A stretch of DNA of 64,000 nucleotides, from assembly GCA_963787005.1 (NCBI GenBank), contig CAWBBX010000062.1:1-64000 (forward strand), in the 5' to 3' direction. The DNA is from FEN-1297 sp963787005. GTDB lineage: Bacteria; Bacteroidota; Ignavibacteria; Ignavibacteriales; Ignavibacteriaceae. Below are positions 16,506 through 25,231 of the stretch, in pieces; the stretch's first letter is position 1, and each line of letters starts with the position of its first letter. The notes beneath the pieces are model-generated. The model had not been told where the DNA came from, searched no databases, and saw nothing but the letters and a program-made list of their open reading frames with translations. The position numbers were made by a program, and so were the translations under genes.

Positions 16506-18161
16506 ATGAATTCGCAAATTTTAGATATGAAGGAATACCGCCTCGGCGGTGTGAGGATCAGCAGCCTGTACCCGGTAATACCGCGCGGGAAGGGCGCCGC
16601 GGACTTCGATATATACGATTACGGGATGCTCTTCGATGATCCCGCCACCGTAGAACTGATAAGAACGGGGAAGACCATCGGCTGCTTTTACATCGAGTCG
16701 CCCGGCATGCGCTCGCTTCTGCAGCGGCTCGACGTAACGACGTTCGAAATGCTTACCGCCGCAAGCTCCATAATAAGGCCCGGCGTGGCCGAGAGCGGGA
16801 TGATGAAGGAATTTATAGACCGGCATAAAAATCCCCGCCTGAGAAAATACCTCGTTCCGGAAATGGAAACATACTTAGGCGAAACCTACGGCGTGATGAT
16901 CTACCAGGAGGATGTTATAAAGGTTGCTCATCATATAGCGGGACTCCCGCTGGAGGAGGCCGATCTTATACGCCGCGCGATGAGCGGAAAGATGCGCTCG
17001 CGCGAGGCGATGAAAACTATAACCGATAAATTCTTCGGGTCGTGCAAAGAAAAAGGACTCAATAGATATGTCGCTAAAGAACTGTGGCGGCAGATAGAAT
17101 CTTTTGCCGGTTATTCCTTCTGCAAGGCTCACAGTGCCAGTTTCGCGCTGCTCTCGTTCCAGGTGGCTTTTCTCAAGGTTCATTATCCCGCCGAGTTTAT
17201 GGCGTCCGTGCTGAGTAACGGCGGCGGCTATTATTCCTCCGCGGTATATATTCAGGAATGCAGAAGACTGGGACTCGAAGTGAATCTGCCGTGCGTCAAC
17301 CGCAGCGGTTACGAATACATCGGCCGCGGCGGGACAATAAGGATAGGACTCATGGCCGTTAGAAATCTTTCGCACGATTCGATAGATAAAATAGTCGAAG
17401 AAAGAAGCGATCACGGTCCCTACGTTTCGCTTATGGATTTTATAGTGAGGACCGGCATAGGCATACAGGAAACGACTTACCTCATCAAGTGCGGGGCAAT
17501 GAACTGCTTCGGCGAGACGAGGCCCACTATGTTGAGACTGCTCGACATCTATTTTCGCAAGAGGAGAATACTCGACGAGAGCTACAGCGATCTCTTTACG
17601 TGGGAAGCCTTTGATCTGGAGAACGAAATAAAGACAGCTCGCGATTATTCTATCGAAGAAAAATGCCGTGCCGAATACGAGTCGTTCGATTACATGGTTA
17701 CGCGCCATCCCCTGGAGTTTTTCGCGGACTGGACGGGGAGTCCCTCTATAATAAAAGCCGCCGACATACCGAAGTACCACGGCAGAAAGGTTAAGATGAT
17801 AGGCTGGTACATGGCTTCCAAGAGGATAAGAACGAGGAAGGGGGACATAATGAAATTTCTCTCGCTCGAAGATCTTACCGGAACATTCGAGGCCGTGATC
17901 TTTCCCGGAGTGTATATGAAGGTCGCGCAGAAGACGCTTTCCATGGGACCTTATCTGCTCGAGGGCAGAGTCGATGCGGAGAACGGCGGCAACCTAATTG
18001 TCGATGATCTTGAGCTGCTTTCTCACATCGATCTGAAGGCTTCCGTGCAGAAAGACACCGCGGAGGAATTTTATACTCCTGACGACGAGGGATTCAGAGA
18101 GGAAGAGCTTTATTCGAGGCATTTAAATACTGAGGCTTTGGTCAAAGCCTATACAGGGTGA
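16506..18161 (+). CDS. DNA polymerase III alpha subunit, C-terminal half (DnaE2/ImuC-like), encoded upstream of its N-terminal half
   Basis: About 551 residues. It starts in the middle of a normal alpha subunit: a unique head of about 35 residues, then DDPATVELIRTG, CFYIESPGMRS (fingers), IIRPG, YQEDVIKVAHHIAGL, GYSFCKAHSASFALLS (fingers/thumb match to the DnaE2 group) and, from about residue 420, an OB-fold (MIGWYMASKRI, EAVIFP). It lacks the PHP domain and palm. The stop is 3 bases before the start of the next gene, which carries precisely the missing part. ATG at 16506 is preferred; a TTG at 16491 and an ATG at 16527 are alternatives, none with a good ribosome site. GC content appears higher than the neighbours. 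Confidence 0.85.
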   Translation: MNSQILDMKEYRLGGVRISSLYPVIPRGKGAADFDIYDYGMLFDDPATVELIRTGKTIGCFYIESPGMRSLLQRLDVTTFEMLTAASSIIRPGVAESGMMKEFIDRHKNPRLRKYLVPEMETYLGETYGVMIYQEDVIKVAHHIAGLPLEEADLIRRAMSGKMRSREAMKTITDKFFGSCKEKGLNRYVAKELWRQIESFAGYSFCKAHSASFALLSFQVAFLKVHYPAEFMASVLSNGGGYYSSAVYIQECRRLGLEVNLPCVNRSGYEYIGRGGTIRIGLMAVRNLSHDSIDKIVEERSDHGPYVSLMDFIVRTGIGIQETTYLIKCGAMNCFGETRPTMLRLLDIYFRKRRILDESYSDLFTWEAFDLENEIKTARDYSIEEKCRAEYESFDYMVTRHPLEFFADWTGSPSIIKAADIPKYHGRKVKMIGWYMASKRIRTRKGDIMKFLSLEDLTGTFEAVIFPGVYMKVAQKTLSMGPYLLEGRVDAENGGNLIVDDLELLSHIDLKASVQKDTAEEFYTPDDEGFREEELYSRHLNTEALVKAYTG

Positions 18162-18164
18162 ATT

Positions 18165-19763
18165 ATGCTGATACCGCTGCACGTACATTCGTATTATTCT
18201 TTTCTGGAAGGCACGCCGTCCGCGGATGAACTTGTGGAAACTGCCAAGAAATATTCGCTCGATTCTATCGCGCTGACGGATACCAACGGAATGTACGGCA
18301 TTATAGACTTTGCTAAGAAGGCGGTGGGGGCCGGCATAAAGCCGATTTACGGCGCTTACATAGACGATCCCTCCGATAAAAATATTTACGCCGTTTTTTT
18401 AGCGAGAAACAACGAAGGCTACGCCGCTCTTTGCAGAATCATCACCACCAGAAAGCTTAAAGAGGATTTCTCGCTTATAAAGCTTCTGCAGGAAGACTTT
18501 CCAAATCTATTTATTCTCACGTCTTCCATAGAGCTTTTAAACGGCATTCCTTCGAGAAAAAATATTTTTGCCGAACTCGTGCTTACGCAGTCGAGTAAGA
18601 AAAGAAACAGAGAACTTTATGAATTTGCTTCCGAAAAAGGAATTCCCTGTGCCGCCACGAATCCTGTTTATTTTATCTCGAAGGAAGACTTTGAGCTTCA
18701 TAAAGTTGTAACTGCGATAAGAACCAGGGGAACTTTCGAAAACGTTTCTTCCGGAGACCTGGCGGATGAAGAGTTTTACTTTAAAGATCCCTCGCGGCTG
18801 GCGGCCGGACTGAGAAAGCTGCCGGAGATATTGCACAATACAAATTATATAGCGGAAAACTGCGGCGTGGACCTGGAAATGGGCAAATTTAAATTTCCCG
18901 ATTTCCATGCGCCGGAGATGAAGGATTCTTTCTCGTTTCTGTGGGAGCTTTCGTTCGCTGGACTGGAACGAAGATATACGCATGTCACCGAGAAAGCGGC
19001 GGACAGACTGAAGTATGAACTCGATACGATTAACGAGCTTCATCTGAGCGATTATTTCCTGGTTGTGTGGGACATACTGAAAGAGGCGAAGAGAAGAAGG
19101 ATGATGACGATCGGGCGCGGCTCGGCGGCGAACAGCCTCGTCTCCTACTGCCTCGGCTTTACCGAGGTCGATCCAATCAAGCATAACCTTTATTTTGAGC
19201 GCTTTCTCAACAAGAGCCGTTCATCGCCTCCGGATATCGACATAGATTTCTCCTGGAAAGAAAGAGACGAATTGATTAAGTACGTCTTCGAAAGATACGG
19301 CTACGACAAGGTGGCGATGATATCCACTCACGTTAAGATGAAAGCGCGCTCGGCGTTCAGGGAAACGGCAAAGGCGTTCGGACTTTCCGACCGCGAGATA
19401 TCGGGCATGAGCAAGTTCATCCCGTGGACGGACGCGCGCAACCTGCCGAACGTCGCCGAGATGTTTCCCGAAGCGAGATCACTCAAGTTCGACGTGGAGC
19501 CGTGGAAATCGATAGTGAAGACCGCGGCGAGACTCGCAAACTTCCCGCGTCACCTCGGCATTCACGCCAGCGGCATCGTCGTCTCTCCCAAGCCTATTAC
19601 AAATTACCTGGCGCTGGAATACGCTAAGAACAAGGGGCTCGGACTCATCATCTCACAGCTCGATATGTACTCAATAGAAGATATGGGACTGGTGAAGATA
19701 GACCTCCTCAGCCAGAGATCGCTCGGTGTTTTACGAGATACGATGACTAGGATAGCGGGGTAA
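18165..19763 (+). CDS. DNA polymerase III alpha subunit, N-terminal half (PHP plus palm), encoded downstream of its C-terminal half
   Basis: 532 residues. Begins with the PHP domain (HVHSYYSFLEG) in a start context typical of DnaE2/ImuC, then the palm: TIGRGSAANSLVSYCLGF, PPDIDIDF with catalytic aspartates D359 and D361, and near the end VKIDLLSQRSLGVL with D513. All three polymerase aspartates are therefore here, while fingers, thumb and OB-fold are in the previous gene. Ends just after LRDTMTRIAG, where a full protein would continue into the other gene's sequence. Start ATG at 18165, with CAGGGTGA 4 bases upstream. The two proteins together (about 1083 residues) equal one full DnaE2. Confidence 0.85.
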   Translation: MLIPLHVHSYYSFLEGTPSADELVETAKKYSLDSIALTDTNGMYGIIDFAKKAVGAGIKPIYGAYIDDPSDKNIYAVFLARNNEGYAALCRIITTRKLKEDFSLIKLLQEDFPNLFILTSSIELLNGIPSRKNIFAELVLTQSSKKRNRELYEFASEKGIPCAATNPVYFISKEDFELHKVVTAIRTRGTFENVSSGDLADEEFYFKDPSRLAAGLRKLPEILHNTNYIAENCGVDLEMGKFKFPDFHAPEMKDSFSFLWELSFAGLERRYTHVTEKAADRLKYELDTINELHLSDYFLVVWDILKEAKRRRMMTIGRGSAANSLVSYCLGFTEVDPIKHNLYFERFLNKSRSSPPDIDIDFSWKERDELIKYVFERYGYDKVAMISTHVKMKARSAFRETAKAFGLSDREISGMSKFIPWTDARNLPNVAEMFPEARSLKFDVEPWKSIVKTAARLANFPRHLGIHASGIVVSPKPITNYLALEYAKNKGLGLIISQLDMYSIEDMGLVKIDLLSQRSLGVLRDTMTRIAG

Positions 19764-19818
19764 ATAGACGTGCTGCCGGGTGAGTCAAGTTATTTTATTG
19801 ATTATGAAGGAAAGTATA

Positions 19819-19837
19819 TGTACATTAAGTCTGTACA
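19819..19837 (+). promoter_or_regulatory. Putative YefM operator: two TGTACA palindromes
   Basis: TGTACA at 19819-19824 and again at 19832-19837, 13 bases centre to centre, 18 bases before the antitoxin start. In E. coli the YefM-YoeB repressor binds paired palindromes with this same TGTACA core and a spacing of about 12, so autoregulation of the operon is expected. The motif is seen directly; the function is inferred. Confidence 0.7.
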
Positions 19838-19855
19838 ACTAATGAAGGTATTAGG

Positions 19856-20137
19856 ATGTCTATAAGTTTAACATATACTCAAGCCAGGGCAAATTTAGCA
19901 AAACTCCTGGACGAGGTTTCGCTTAACAAAGAAGTAGTTATAATTAATCGAAAAAATGCCGAAAATGTTGCATTAGTTTCAGAAAGCGAGTTATCCGGCT
20001 TGTTGGAAACCGCTCATCTGTTGCGCTCTCCCAAAAATGCAAAAAGACTTTTAGAAGCACTGCTTGATGTGCAAGACGGTAAAGGAAAGCCTCAAAGCGT
20101 AGACGACTTGAAGCGGGAATTCGGTCTTGAAAAGTAA
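19856..20137 (+). CDS. yefM: YefM/Phd-family antitoxin
   Basis: 93 residues. N-terminal DNA-binding Phd/YefM fold (SLTYTQARANLAKLLDEV), the NRKNAENVALVSESE beta-hairpin, and an acidic, flexible C-terminus that wraps the toxin. It neutralises YoeB and, with it, represses its own promoter through the TGTACA sites just upstream. The toxin start overlaps its end by 11 bases. Placed directly after the polymerase operon, an insertion point often occupied by toxin-antitoxin modules; it may be part of an accessory segment. Confidence 0.92.
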   Translation: MSISLTYTQARANLAKLLDEVSLNKEVVIINRKNAENVALVSESELSGLLETAHLLRSPKNAKRLLEALLDVQDGKGKPQSVDDLKREFGLEK

Positions 20138-20405
20138 ATCCCGGAAACAAAGAATTAGTGTATTCCACAAAAATTTTAGAGAAGATTTAGCGTATTGGAT
20201 AAAGATAGACCGCAAAGTTGCAATGAGAATATTAGATATTGTAGAAGCAACAATGCGGGATCCGTTTAAAGGAATGGGAAAACCGGAACCGCTACGTTTC
20301 TTGGGGACCGGAGTGTGGTCAAGAAGAATTACTCAAGAGCATCGTTTGGTGTATGTAGTAAGCGATGAAAGAATAGATTTTGTACAATGCAGATATCATT
20401 ATTAG
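20127..20405 (+). CDS. yoeB: YoeB-family mRNA-interferase toxin
   Basis: 92 residues, TTG start inside the antitoxin's last codons. The C-terminal half matches YoeB closely: GKPEPLRFLG, WSRRITQEHRLVY, CRYHY. Catalytic residues known from E. coli YoeB (E46, R65, H83) correspond to E54, R73 and H91 here, all present, so the toxin should be active as a ribosome-dependent endoribonuclease. The extra basic N-terminus (KSKSRKQR) is not in E. coli YoeB. Confidence 0.92.
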   Translation: MKSKSRKQRISVFHKNFREDLAYWIKIDRKVAMRILDIVEATMRDPFKGMGKPEPLRFLGTGVWSRRITQEHRLVYVVSDERIDFVQCRYHY

Positions 20406-20456
20406 GCAAACCGCCTAAAGTATGCCCAAAGGATGAGAAACAGTTAAAAGGATATT

Positions 20457-21308
20457 TTAACCCGAAATTAACTTATTCATTCTCTCAATCGTAAGGGGAG
20501 CAGAGCCTTCGAAGTGATTATTGATATTTAAATAAATATCCACTTCCTTGGAAGCAAGCTCGTTAATTACAGTTGCAATGGATTTAAGTTCTTCTAGCCT
20601 GTCGGCGTAAATACTATTCCAGTTTTTCCCGCTTATCTTTTCCATCCCGCTTCTGTCCGGTCCGTGAAGACGGATAATCAATGAATCATTAATCAGGTCT
20701 TTAAATTTATTGATTGTTTCCCAGACCGGCCGCATATAATAACCGTGAAGTAGAACCGGGGTTATTTTGTCTTCATTTAAAAACTTAAAATATGAACCCG
20801 TTAAATAATTCGGGTTTCTTATCTCGATTGCGATACGCGGCGATTCCGGAGGAACATTAGAAATGAAATCTCTGAAGAGATTCTGAAATTTCGGCAGGGA
20901 TTCCATCTTCTTTTTATTTAAATATTCGAACTGGAAAATTAAGTAAGCCGTCTTTCCCGATATCGGCTTGATGGAATGGAGAAACTGCTCGAATAAATCG
21001 ATTGACAAAAAATGCGGATTAGGTTCCGGATAATTCTTACCGCCCGATTTTTTATGAGTCAATGTAATTGAGTTCGGAACTTTTATTGTAAACAGAAAAT
21101 CTTCGGGTGATGCATTTGCGTAAGTCTCCGCCGTTTTAATGTCGGGTAGAACAACTTTATCGCCGAATAGCGACCAAAACCACTGATCGATTTCAACGGT
21201 AGTAAAATGTTTAGAGTATTCTTTTAAATAATCTAAATCATCAATATCCGGATAGATTAATCCCTTCCAAGAATCATACTTCCAGCTGCATGTGCCGATC
21301 CGAATCAT
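20457..21308 (-). CDS. DUF72 family protein (YecE-like)
   Basis: 283 residues with the DUF72 start (RIGTCSWKYDSWKGLIYP) and a TIM-barrel pattern. Conserved blocks TVEIDQWF, FLFTIKVPNSITLTHKK, FQFEYLNKKKME, IAIEIRNPNY and IRLHGPDRSGM. Soluble, no known reaction; the family's barrel resembles sugar-phosphate-handling enzymes, but no function is established. It lies after the ccm cluster, separated by the hairpin at 21381-21408, so it is probably transcribed on its own. Confidence 0.88.
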   Translation of the reverse strand: MIRIGTCSWKYDSWKGLIYPDIDDLDYLKEYSKHFTTVEIDQWFWSLFGDKVVLPDIKTAETYANASPEDFLFTIKVPNSITLTHKKSGGKNYPEPNPHFLSIDLFEQFLHSIKPISGKTAYLIFQFEYLNKKKMESLPKFQNLFRDFISNVPPESPRIAIEIRNPNYLTGSYFKFLNEDKITPVLLHGYYMRPVWETINKFKDLINDSLIIRLHGPDRSGMEKISGKNWNSIYADRLEELKSIATVINELASKEVDIYLNINNHFEGSAPLTIERMNKLISG

Positions 21309-21380
21309 TTTATTTCCCGAGATTCTTAAAAAATTATACTTGAATATATAATTTATGTCTTCTTATTAAAATCGCACATA

Positions 21381-21408
21381 AAAAAAGACGCTCCGGAGAG
21401 CGTCTTTT
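21381..21408. terminator. Bidirectional terminator between ccmF and the DUF72 gene
   Basis: GACGCTC (21387-21393) and GAGCGTC (21398-21404) form a perfect 7-bp stem with loop CGGA; A6 precedes and T4 follows, so it works both ways. It lies 24 bases after the ccmF stop codon. Confidence 0.85.
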
Positions 21409-21431
21409 AATTTATAAAAATATAATGGTTT

Positions 21432-23828
21432 TTATGTCCAGGATTCTTTTAGTCTTCTTGCGACCGAGATAAAGAATCCGAATACCATTATAAGAACGCC
21501 CGTCCATACCAGTCCGATAAACGGCTTTGTGCTCGCGCTTATTGAAAGTACTTCCTTCGGCTGGGCCGGAGCTGAAGAAGCTTCATCAAGCTTTGAGAAG
21601 GTTAGTTCAGCCGTCTTGCTGTTCGGATCAATTTTCTGCAGCTGGATTTTTATGTCGGCTTCCTTAACCTCAACCGGAACGAAGTGAACGCTTCTTCCTT
21701 CTTTCTTCATTATCGCTTCAACCTTATAAATCTTGCCGTCTTTTTTAATTTGAAGATTGGCCCCCATTTGGAAATCGCCGCCGCCCATCATAGTTGACAT
21801 ATCCGGCGCTACGAAATCCGTATAATCAATATCCGCACCGTTGAACTTAGTGCTTTGTCCCAGGTTCATTGTAACCTGCTGGCCCTGAGTTTTGTTCTGC
21901 GAACCGTCATCATATCCGAGCGGGGAGATATAAAAATCTTTTGTCAGCATTGTAAGAATAGCCGGCTCGCGCATCAGGCCGTTATTAAAAGTGCTGATAT
22001 ACATTACAGGGCTTATCTGAAATTCTTTACTGCCTTTCTTCATATTAATGTTGAAGGCATACTTTGTATTGTTGTCGATCGAAGTGTAACCTGTAAAAGT
22101 CATCTGATAGCCGAACGCGTCCTGCGGCTGGCCTTTGGTAAGATCTAGATCCTTTTCGCGGCTGTATATTGATGTAGATAAAACACCGAGTATAAAAAGC
22201 GCAATACCTATATGTGAAACATAAGCGCCGAGCATCTTCATATTGCCCCGGATAATCTTTACGGCAATTTCTAAGTTTACAATTAAGGCGAAGGAAGCCG
22301 AGAATGCGAGAAGCATTATCATTATATCCGATATTCCGCCGAACAATACTATCAGCGCGGTTAGCACCACAGTAGCAGCGACTGACGGTAATGCTTTCTT
22401 CAGAATATCCTCACCTTTTGTGTACTTCCATTTAAGAAGGAGGCTGAGCCCGTTTAGAAATCCGATAATTATTGCAATCGGAAGATGCATCTGGTTGTAA
22501 AAACTGGTATCTACTGAATGTCCGAATATCGGAGCGGAGGTTCCGACCAGTACAATAGTAGCCGAAGCGCAAAGAACTACTGCGGCGGTAAATAGTGAAA
22601 GCTCACGGGCAAAAATGTTCTCGTCGTACTTTGCGTTTTCGGTCAGATATTTCCAGCGGTAAACCAGCATTCCCAAGCCGAGTGTTAAGAAAGTTCCGAC
22701 AAAGATTATTAAGAACAGATATACCATTGTGCCGGGATTGACGAATGAATGAACCGAAGCATCTCCTAAAACACCGCTTCTTGTTAAAAACGTACTGTAG
22801 ATAACCAGAACGTACATCATAATACAAAGGATCAAATTTGTCTTTGCGTACTTGCCGATCCCGTCGCCTTTGTTCTGTGTTTTACGCTGAACCAGCAAAG
22901 TATGAATTGCGGCAACACCGACAAGCCAGGGGATTAGGCTCGAATTCTCGACCGGATCCCAAGCCCAGTAGCCGCCCCAGCCGAGCATTTCATAAGCCCA
23001 GTAGCCGCCGAGCATAATTCCGAGTCCTAATATTCCGGCCGCTGCAAGTATCCAGGGGAACGACTGCCGTACCCAATCCCTGTAATCGTTCTTCATCATT
23101 GCTGCGACGGCAAATGTAAAGGGAACAGTGGCCATTGAAAATCCGGTAAATAAAATCGGAGGATGAATCTGCATCCAGAAATTTGTAAGCTGTGGATTCA
23201 ATCCTCTTCCGTCCATAATAAAATGCTTTATGGAAATTCCCGCCGAAGTAAGAGCCGCGTAAAGCTGCGAGTTCATCTTAACAAATTCCTGTCCAGACGA
23301 ACCGTCGCTAAAGAGGAAGCTCTGCAGGAACGGCATGTGAGCCATGCTCGGGTTTATGTTTTTTAAGCTGATGAAGAACGGCTCAGACCAGATGTAAGCG
23401 AAAGGATTCTTGAAAAGCGGGGAAACCATAAGTAAGATGAATGAGGTCGCAAGAGTAAATACGGCCATTACCCTCTGTTCCAGATCGCCCCTCTTGGATG
23501 CGTATGACTGCAGTATGAGTCCCACTATCGTGGTGAGAAGCAGCCAGAGCATAAAGCTTCCTTCCTGTCCGGCCCAGAACGTTGCCATCAAAATTCCTTT
23601 AGGAAGTGTTTTACTCGTGTATTCGTATACATATTTGTATTCGTACTGATGCGTTAAAAGAGAATACTCCAGAAGGGCGGCAGCCACAATTACGAGCATT
23701 GCCATTAAGTGATATGCTAGTCTTCCAAAATTAAGCGCGTTATTATAACCGCGGTAACTTAAATAATACATTACCATGGCAATAATGCTGCTTGCAAGCG
23801 CGACCGATATTATTATACTTCCAATCAT
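21432..23828 (-). CDS. ccmF: Cytochrome c heme lyase subunit CcmF
   Basis: 798 residues, longer than the usual CcmF (about 650). Many membrane helices and the tryptophan-rich heme-binding block WGGYWAWDPVENSSLIPWL that defines the family. Takes heme from CcmE and attaches it to CXXCH of apocytochromes at the periplasmic face. The extra length is mainly the C-terminal periplasmic region (about residues 560-770) before a last helix. Separated from ccmE by a terminator-like hairpin (23888-23912), so it probably has its own promoter. No ccmH or ccmG is seen nearby. Confidence 0.92.
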   Translation of the reverse strand: MIGSIIISVALASSIIAMVMYYLSYRGYNNALNFGRLAYHLMAMLVIVAAALLEYSLLTHQYEYKYVYEYTSKTLPKGILMATFWAGQEGSFMLWLLLTTIVGLILQSYASKRGDLEQRVMAVFTLATSFILLMVSPLFKNPFAYIWSEPFFISLKNINPSMAHMPFLQSFLFSDGSSGQEFVKMNSQLYAALTSAGISIKHFIMDGRGLNPQLTNFWMQIHPPILFTGFSMATVPFTFAVAAMMKNDYRDWVRQSFPWILAAAGILGLGIMLGGYWAYEMLGWGGYWAWDPVENSSLIPWLVGVAAIHTLLVQRKTQNKGDGIGKYAKTNLILCIMMYVLVIYSTFLTRSGVLGDASVHSFVNPGTMVYLFLIIFVGTFLTLGLGMLVYRWKYLTENAKYDENIFARELSLFTAAVVLCASATIVLVGTSAPIFGHSVDTSFYNQMHLPIAIIIGFLNGLSLLLKWKYTKGEDILKKALPSVAATVVLTALIVLFGGISDIMIMLLAFSASFALIVNLEIAVKIIRGNMKMLGAYVSHIGIALFILGVLSTSIYSREKDLDLTKGQPQDAFGYQMTFTGYTSIDNNTKYAFNINMKKGSKEFQISPVMYISTFNNGLMREPAILTMLTKDFYISPLGYDDGSQNKTQGQQVTMNLGQSTKFNGADIDYTDFVAPDMSTMMGGGDFQMGANLQIKKDGKIYKVEAIMKKEGRSVHFVPVEVKEADIKIQLQKIDPNSKTAELTFSKLDEASSAPAQPKEVLSISASTKPFIGLVWTGVLIMVFGFFISVARRLKESWT

Positions 23829-23887
23829 TTCATCCTCATAGCGACAAATTTATAAATTCCCATCCGCGGGAGAAAGCACTAAGTTAT

Positions 23888-23912
23888 TTAAAAAAGAGGC
23901 CTCATAGAGGCC
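23888..23912 (-). terminator. Terminator-like hairpin between ccmE and ccmF
   Basis: GGCCTC (23898-23903) and GAGGCC (23907-23912) pair around a 3-base loop; on the minus strand TCTTTTTT follows. It would end or attenuate the ccmABCDE transcript before ccmF. Confidence 0.6.
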
Positions 23913-23945
23913 CCGTCTTATAAATAAAACTTTTTACGGCAGGGC

Positions 23946-24344
23946 CTACATCTGCGATTTTTTTACGTCCTGAACGTTCTGTCCTTCGTACTTGCTCGGG
24001 CATTTCGTTAGAATATTAGTGGCGTGAAAATAACCCTGGTCGTATTTGCCGGTAACTACAACACTCTTGGCCGTCTCGAAATTATTAGGTATTGTTCCGT
24101 CGTAAACCACTTTCATTTCGTTGCCGTGTTCGTCGCTCATGTAAAAAGTAAAAGTCCTGTCTGATTTATCGATCACATAATTCTTCGACTTTATCCAGCT
24201 GCCGGTTGCTTTTACAATTTTTTCCTGAGTTTTAACTTTAGCAAAGTTATTTTCATACTTAATGTTGCTTTGCGTAAAAAGGTATCCCATTAAGCCGAGG
24301 AACACCACAATAATGAATCCGCCGAATATATATTTATTTTTCAT
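23946..24344 (-). CDS. ccmE: Heme chaperone CcmE, CxxxY type
   Basis: 132 residues: one N-terminal membrane helix (about 6-23) and the beta-barrel OB-type domain of CcmE (residues 30-110). In the classical protein the heme is held covalently by His in HxxxY. Here the matching spot reads CPSKY, so C115 and Y119 replace it. This is the known archaeal/Desulfovibrio-like variant, which usually goes with the absence of CcmH, and no ccmH is seen in this cluster. Overlaps the ccmD stop by 11 bases. Confidence 0.9.
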   Translation of the reverse strand: MKNKYIFGGFIIVVFLGLMGYLFTQSNIKYENNFAKVKTQEKIVKATGSWIKSKNYVIDKSDRTFTFYMSDEHGNEMKVVYDGTIPNNFETAKSVVVTGKYDQGYFHATNILTKCPSKYEGQNVQDVKKSQM

Positions 24345-24492
24345 CTTTATCTCCGTTAATTTCTTTCTCGATGCCCTTTATCCTCTTATCCAGGTTGTAC
24401 AGGTAAAGGAATACGCCCGCCCAAACGATGAGAACGATAATCATTACTATGTAGATCGAGTTGTTATTTAAAAAATTATATAGCTGTTGCAA
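24334..24492 (-). CDS. ccmD: CcmD-like small membrane protein
   Basis: 52 residues, TTG start, too short to be noticed by length filters. One membrane helix (residues 13-31, IYIVMIIVLIVWAGVFLYL), then a basic tail (DKRIKGIEKEINGDKDEK). Size, single helix and place between ccmC and ccmE match CcmD, which links CcmC with CcmE for heme transfer. AGAGGA lies 5 bases upstream, inside the end of ccmC; its end overlaps ccmE by 11 bases. Confidence 0.75.
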   Translation of the reverse strand: MQQLYNFLNNNSIYIVMIIVLIVWAGVFLYLYNLDKRIKGIEKEINGDKDEK

Positions 24493-24494
24493 GT

Positions 24495-25199
24495 TTATCC
24501 TCTAATGGATTGTTTATTGATTTTTTCTTTATAAATAATCGACTTATAGCCTAACCTCCACATCCAGAAGAAAAGGATTGTAAAGCCTATAAGCGAAAGG
24601 AAGAAAATCAGCTGCATATTTGCGTTCATTTTAAAATCTATTACCGGCCCTGTGTTGGTATCGTCCAGAGAACCGGGGTGAAGCCCGTCCATTATTCTAG
24701 GCATAATGAAGATGAAGAACGGGACGGTTAGGAAAGCGATGATAGAATAAACCGAAGAAAGAGTCGCTCTCTTTTCTTCCGACTCAATAGAGGAGCGGAG
24801 AGCGAACCACGCGCCGTATATAAGAAGAAGCGCGAATATGCTCGTTTGTCTCGGATCCCAGCTCCAGAAAGAGCCCCAAGCGAATTTTGCCCAGACTGCT
24901 CCCGTAACTGTGGCGAGGATGCAGAAAATAATTCCAAGCTGAGCCGCCGCATACGACTTGGCGTCGTCGTCGAGGTTCTTCTTCCTTAAATATTTGAAGC
25001 TGTAAAGAGTAGACATGAAAAAAGCAACGGCCGACAGCCACGCGGTGGGCACGTGGAAAAAGATAATCTTAGCGTTCTCCTTCAGTCCCGGTATAAATGG
25101 AAATTGATACCAGTGGGTTGGGACTTTTACTATAGGGAATGCTATTCCGGCTACCGATACGAAAGCCAGCAGAAGGAACAAAAATATCTGCCAAATCAT
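24495..25199 (-). CDS. ccmC: Heme exporter/handling protein CcmC
   Basis: 234 residues, six membrane helices, with the tryptophan-rich block WGSFWSWDPRQTS that binds heme at the periplasmic face, and conserved HVP and H-rich turns before and after. CcmC loads heme onto CcmE with the ABC proteins CcmAB. 32 bases after ccmB and 2 bases before ccmD, consistent with one operon. Confidence 0.95.
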   Translation of the reverse strand: MIWQIFLFLLLAFVSVAGIAFPIVKVPTHWYQFPFIPGLKENAKIIFFHVPTAWLSAVAFFMSTLYSFKYLRKKNLDDDAKSYAAAQLGIIFCILATVTGAVWAKFAWGSFWSWDPRQTSIFALLLIYGAWFALRSSIESEEKRATLSSVYSIIAFLTVPFFIFIMPRIMDGLHPGSLDDTNTGPVIDFKMNANMQLIFFLSLIGFTILFFWMWRLGYKSIIYKEKINKQSIRG

Positions 25200-25231
25200 T
25201 TTATTTATCCGCTAATAATTTTATAAAGTTA

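Noticed and set aside
16506..19763. Intein-mediated split like cyanobacterial DnaE
   Set aside because: No intein-type residues at the ends of either protein and the order is reversed.
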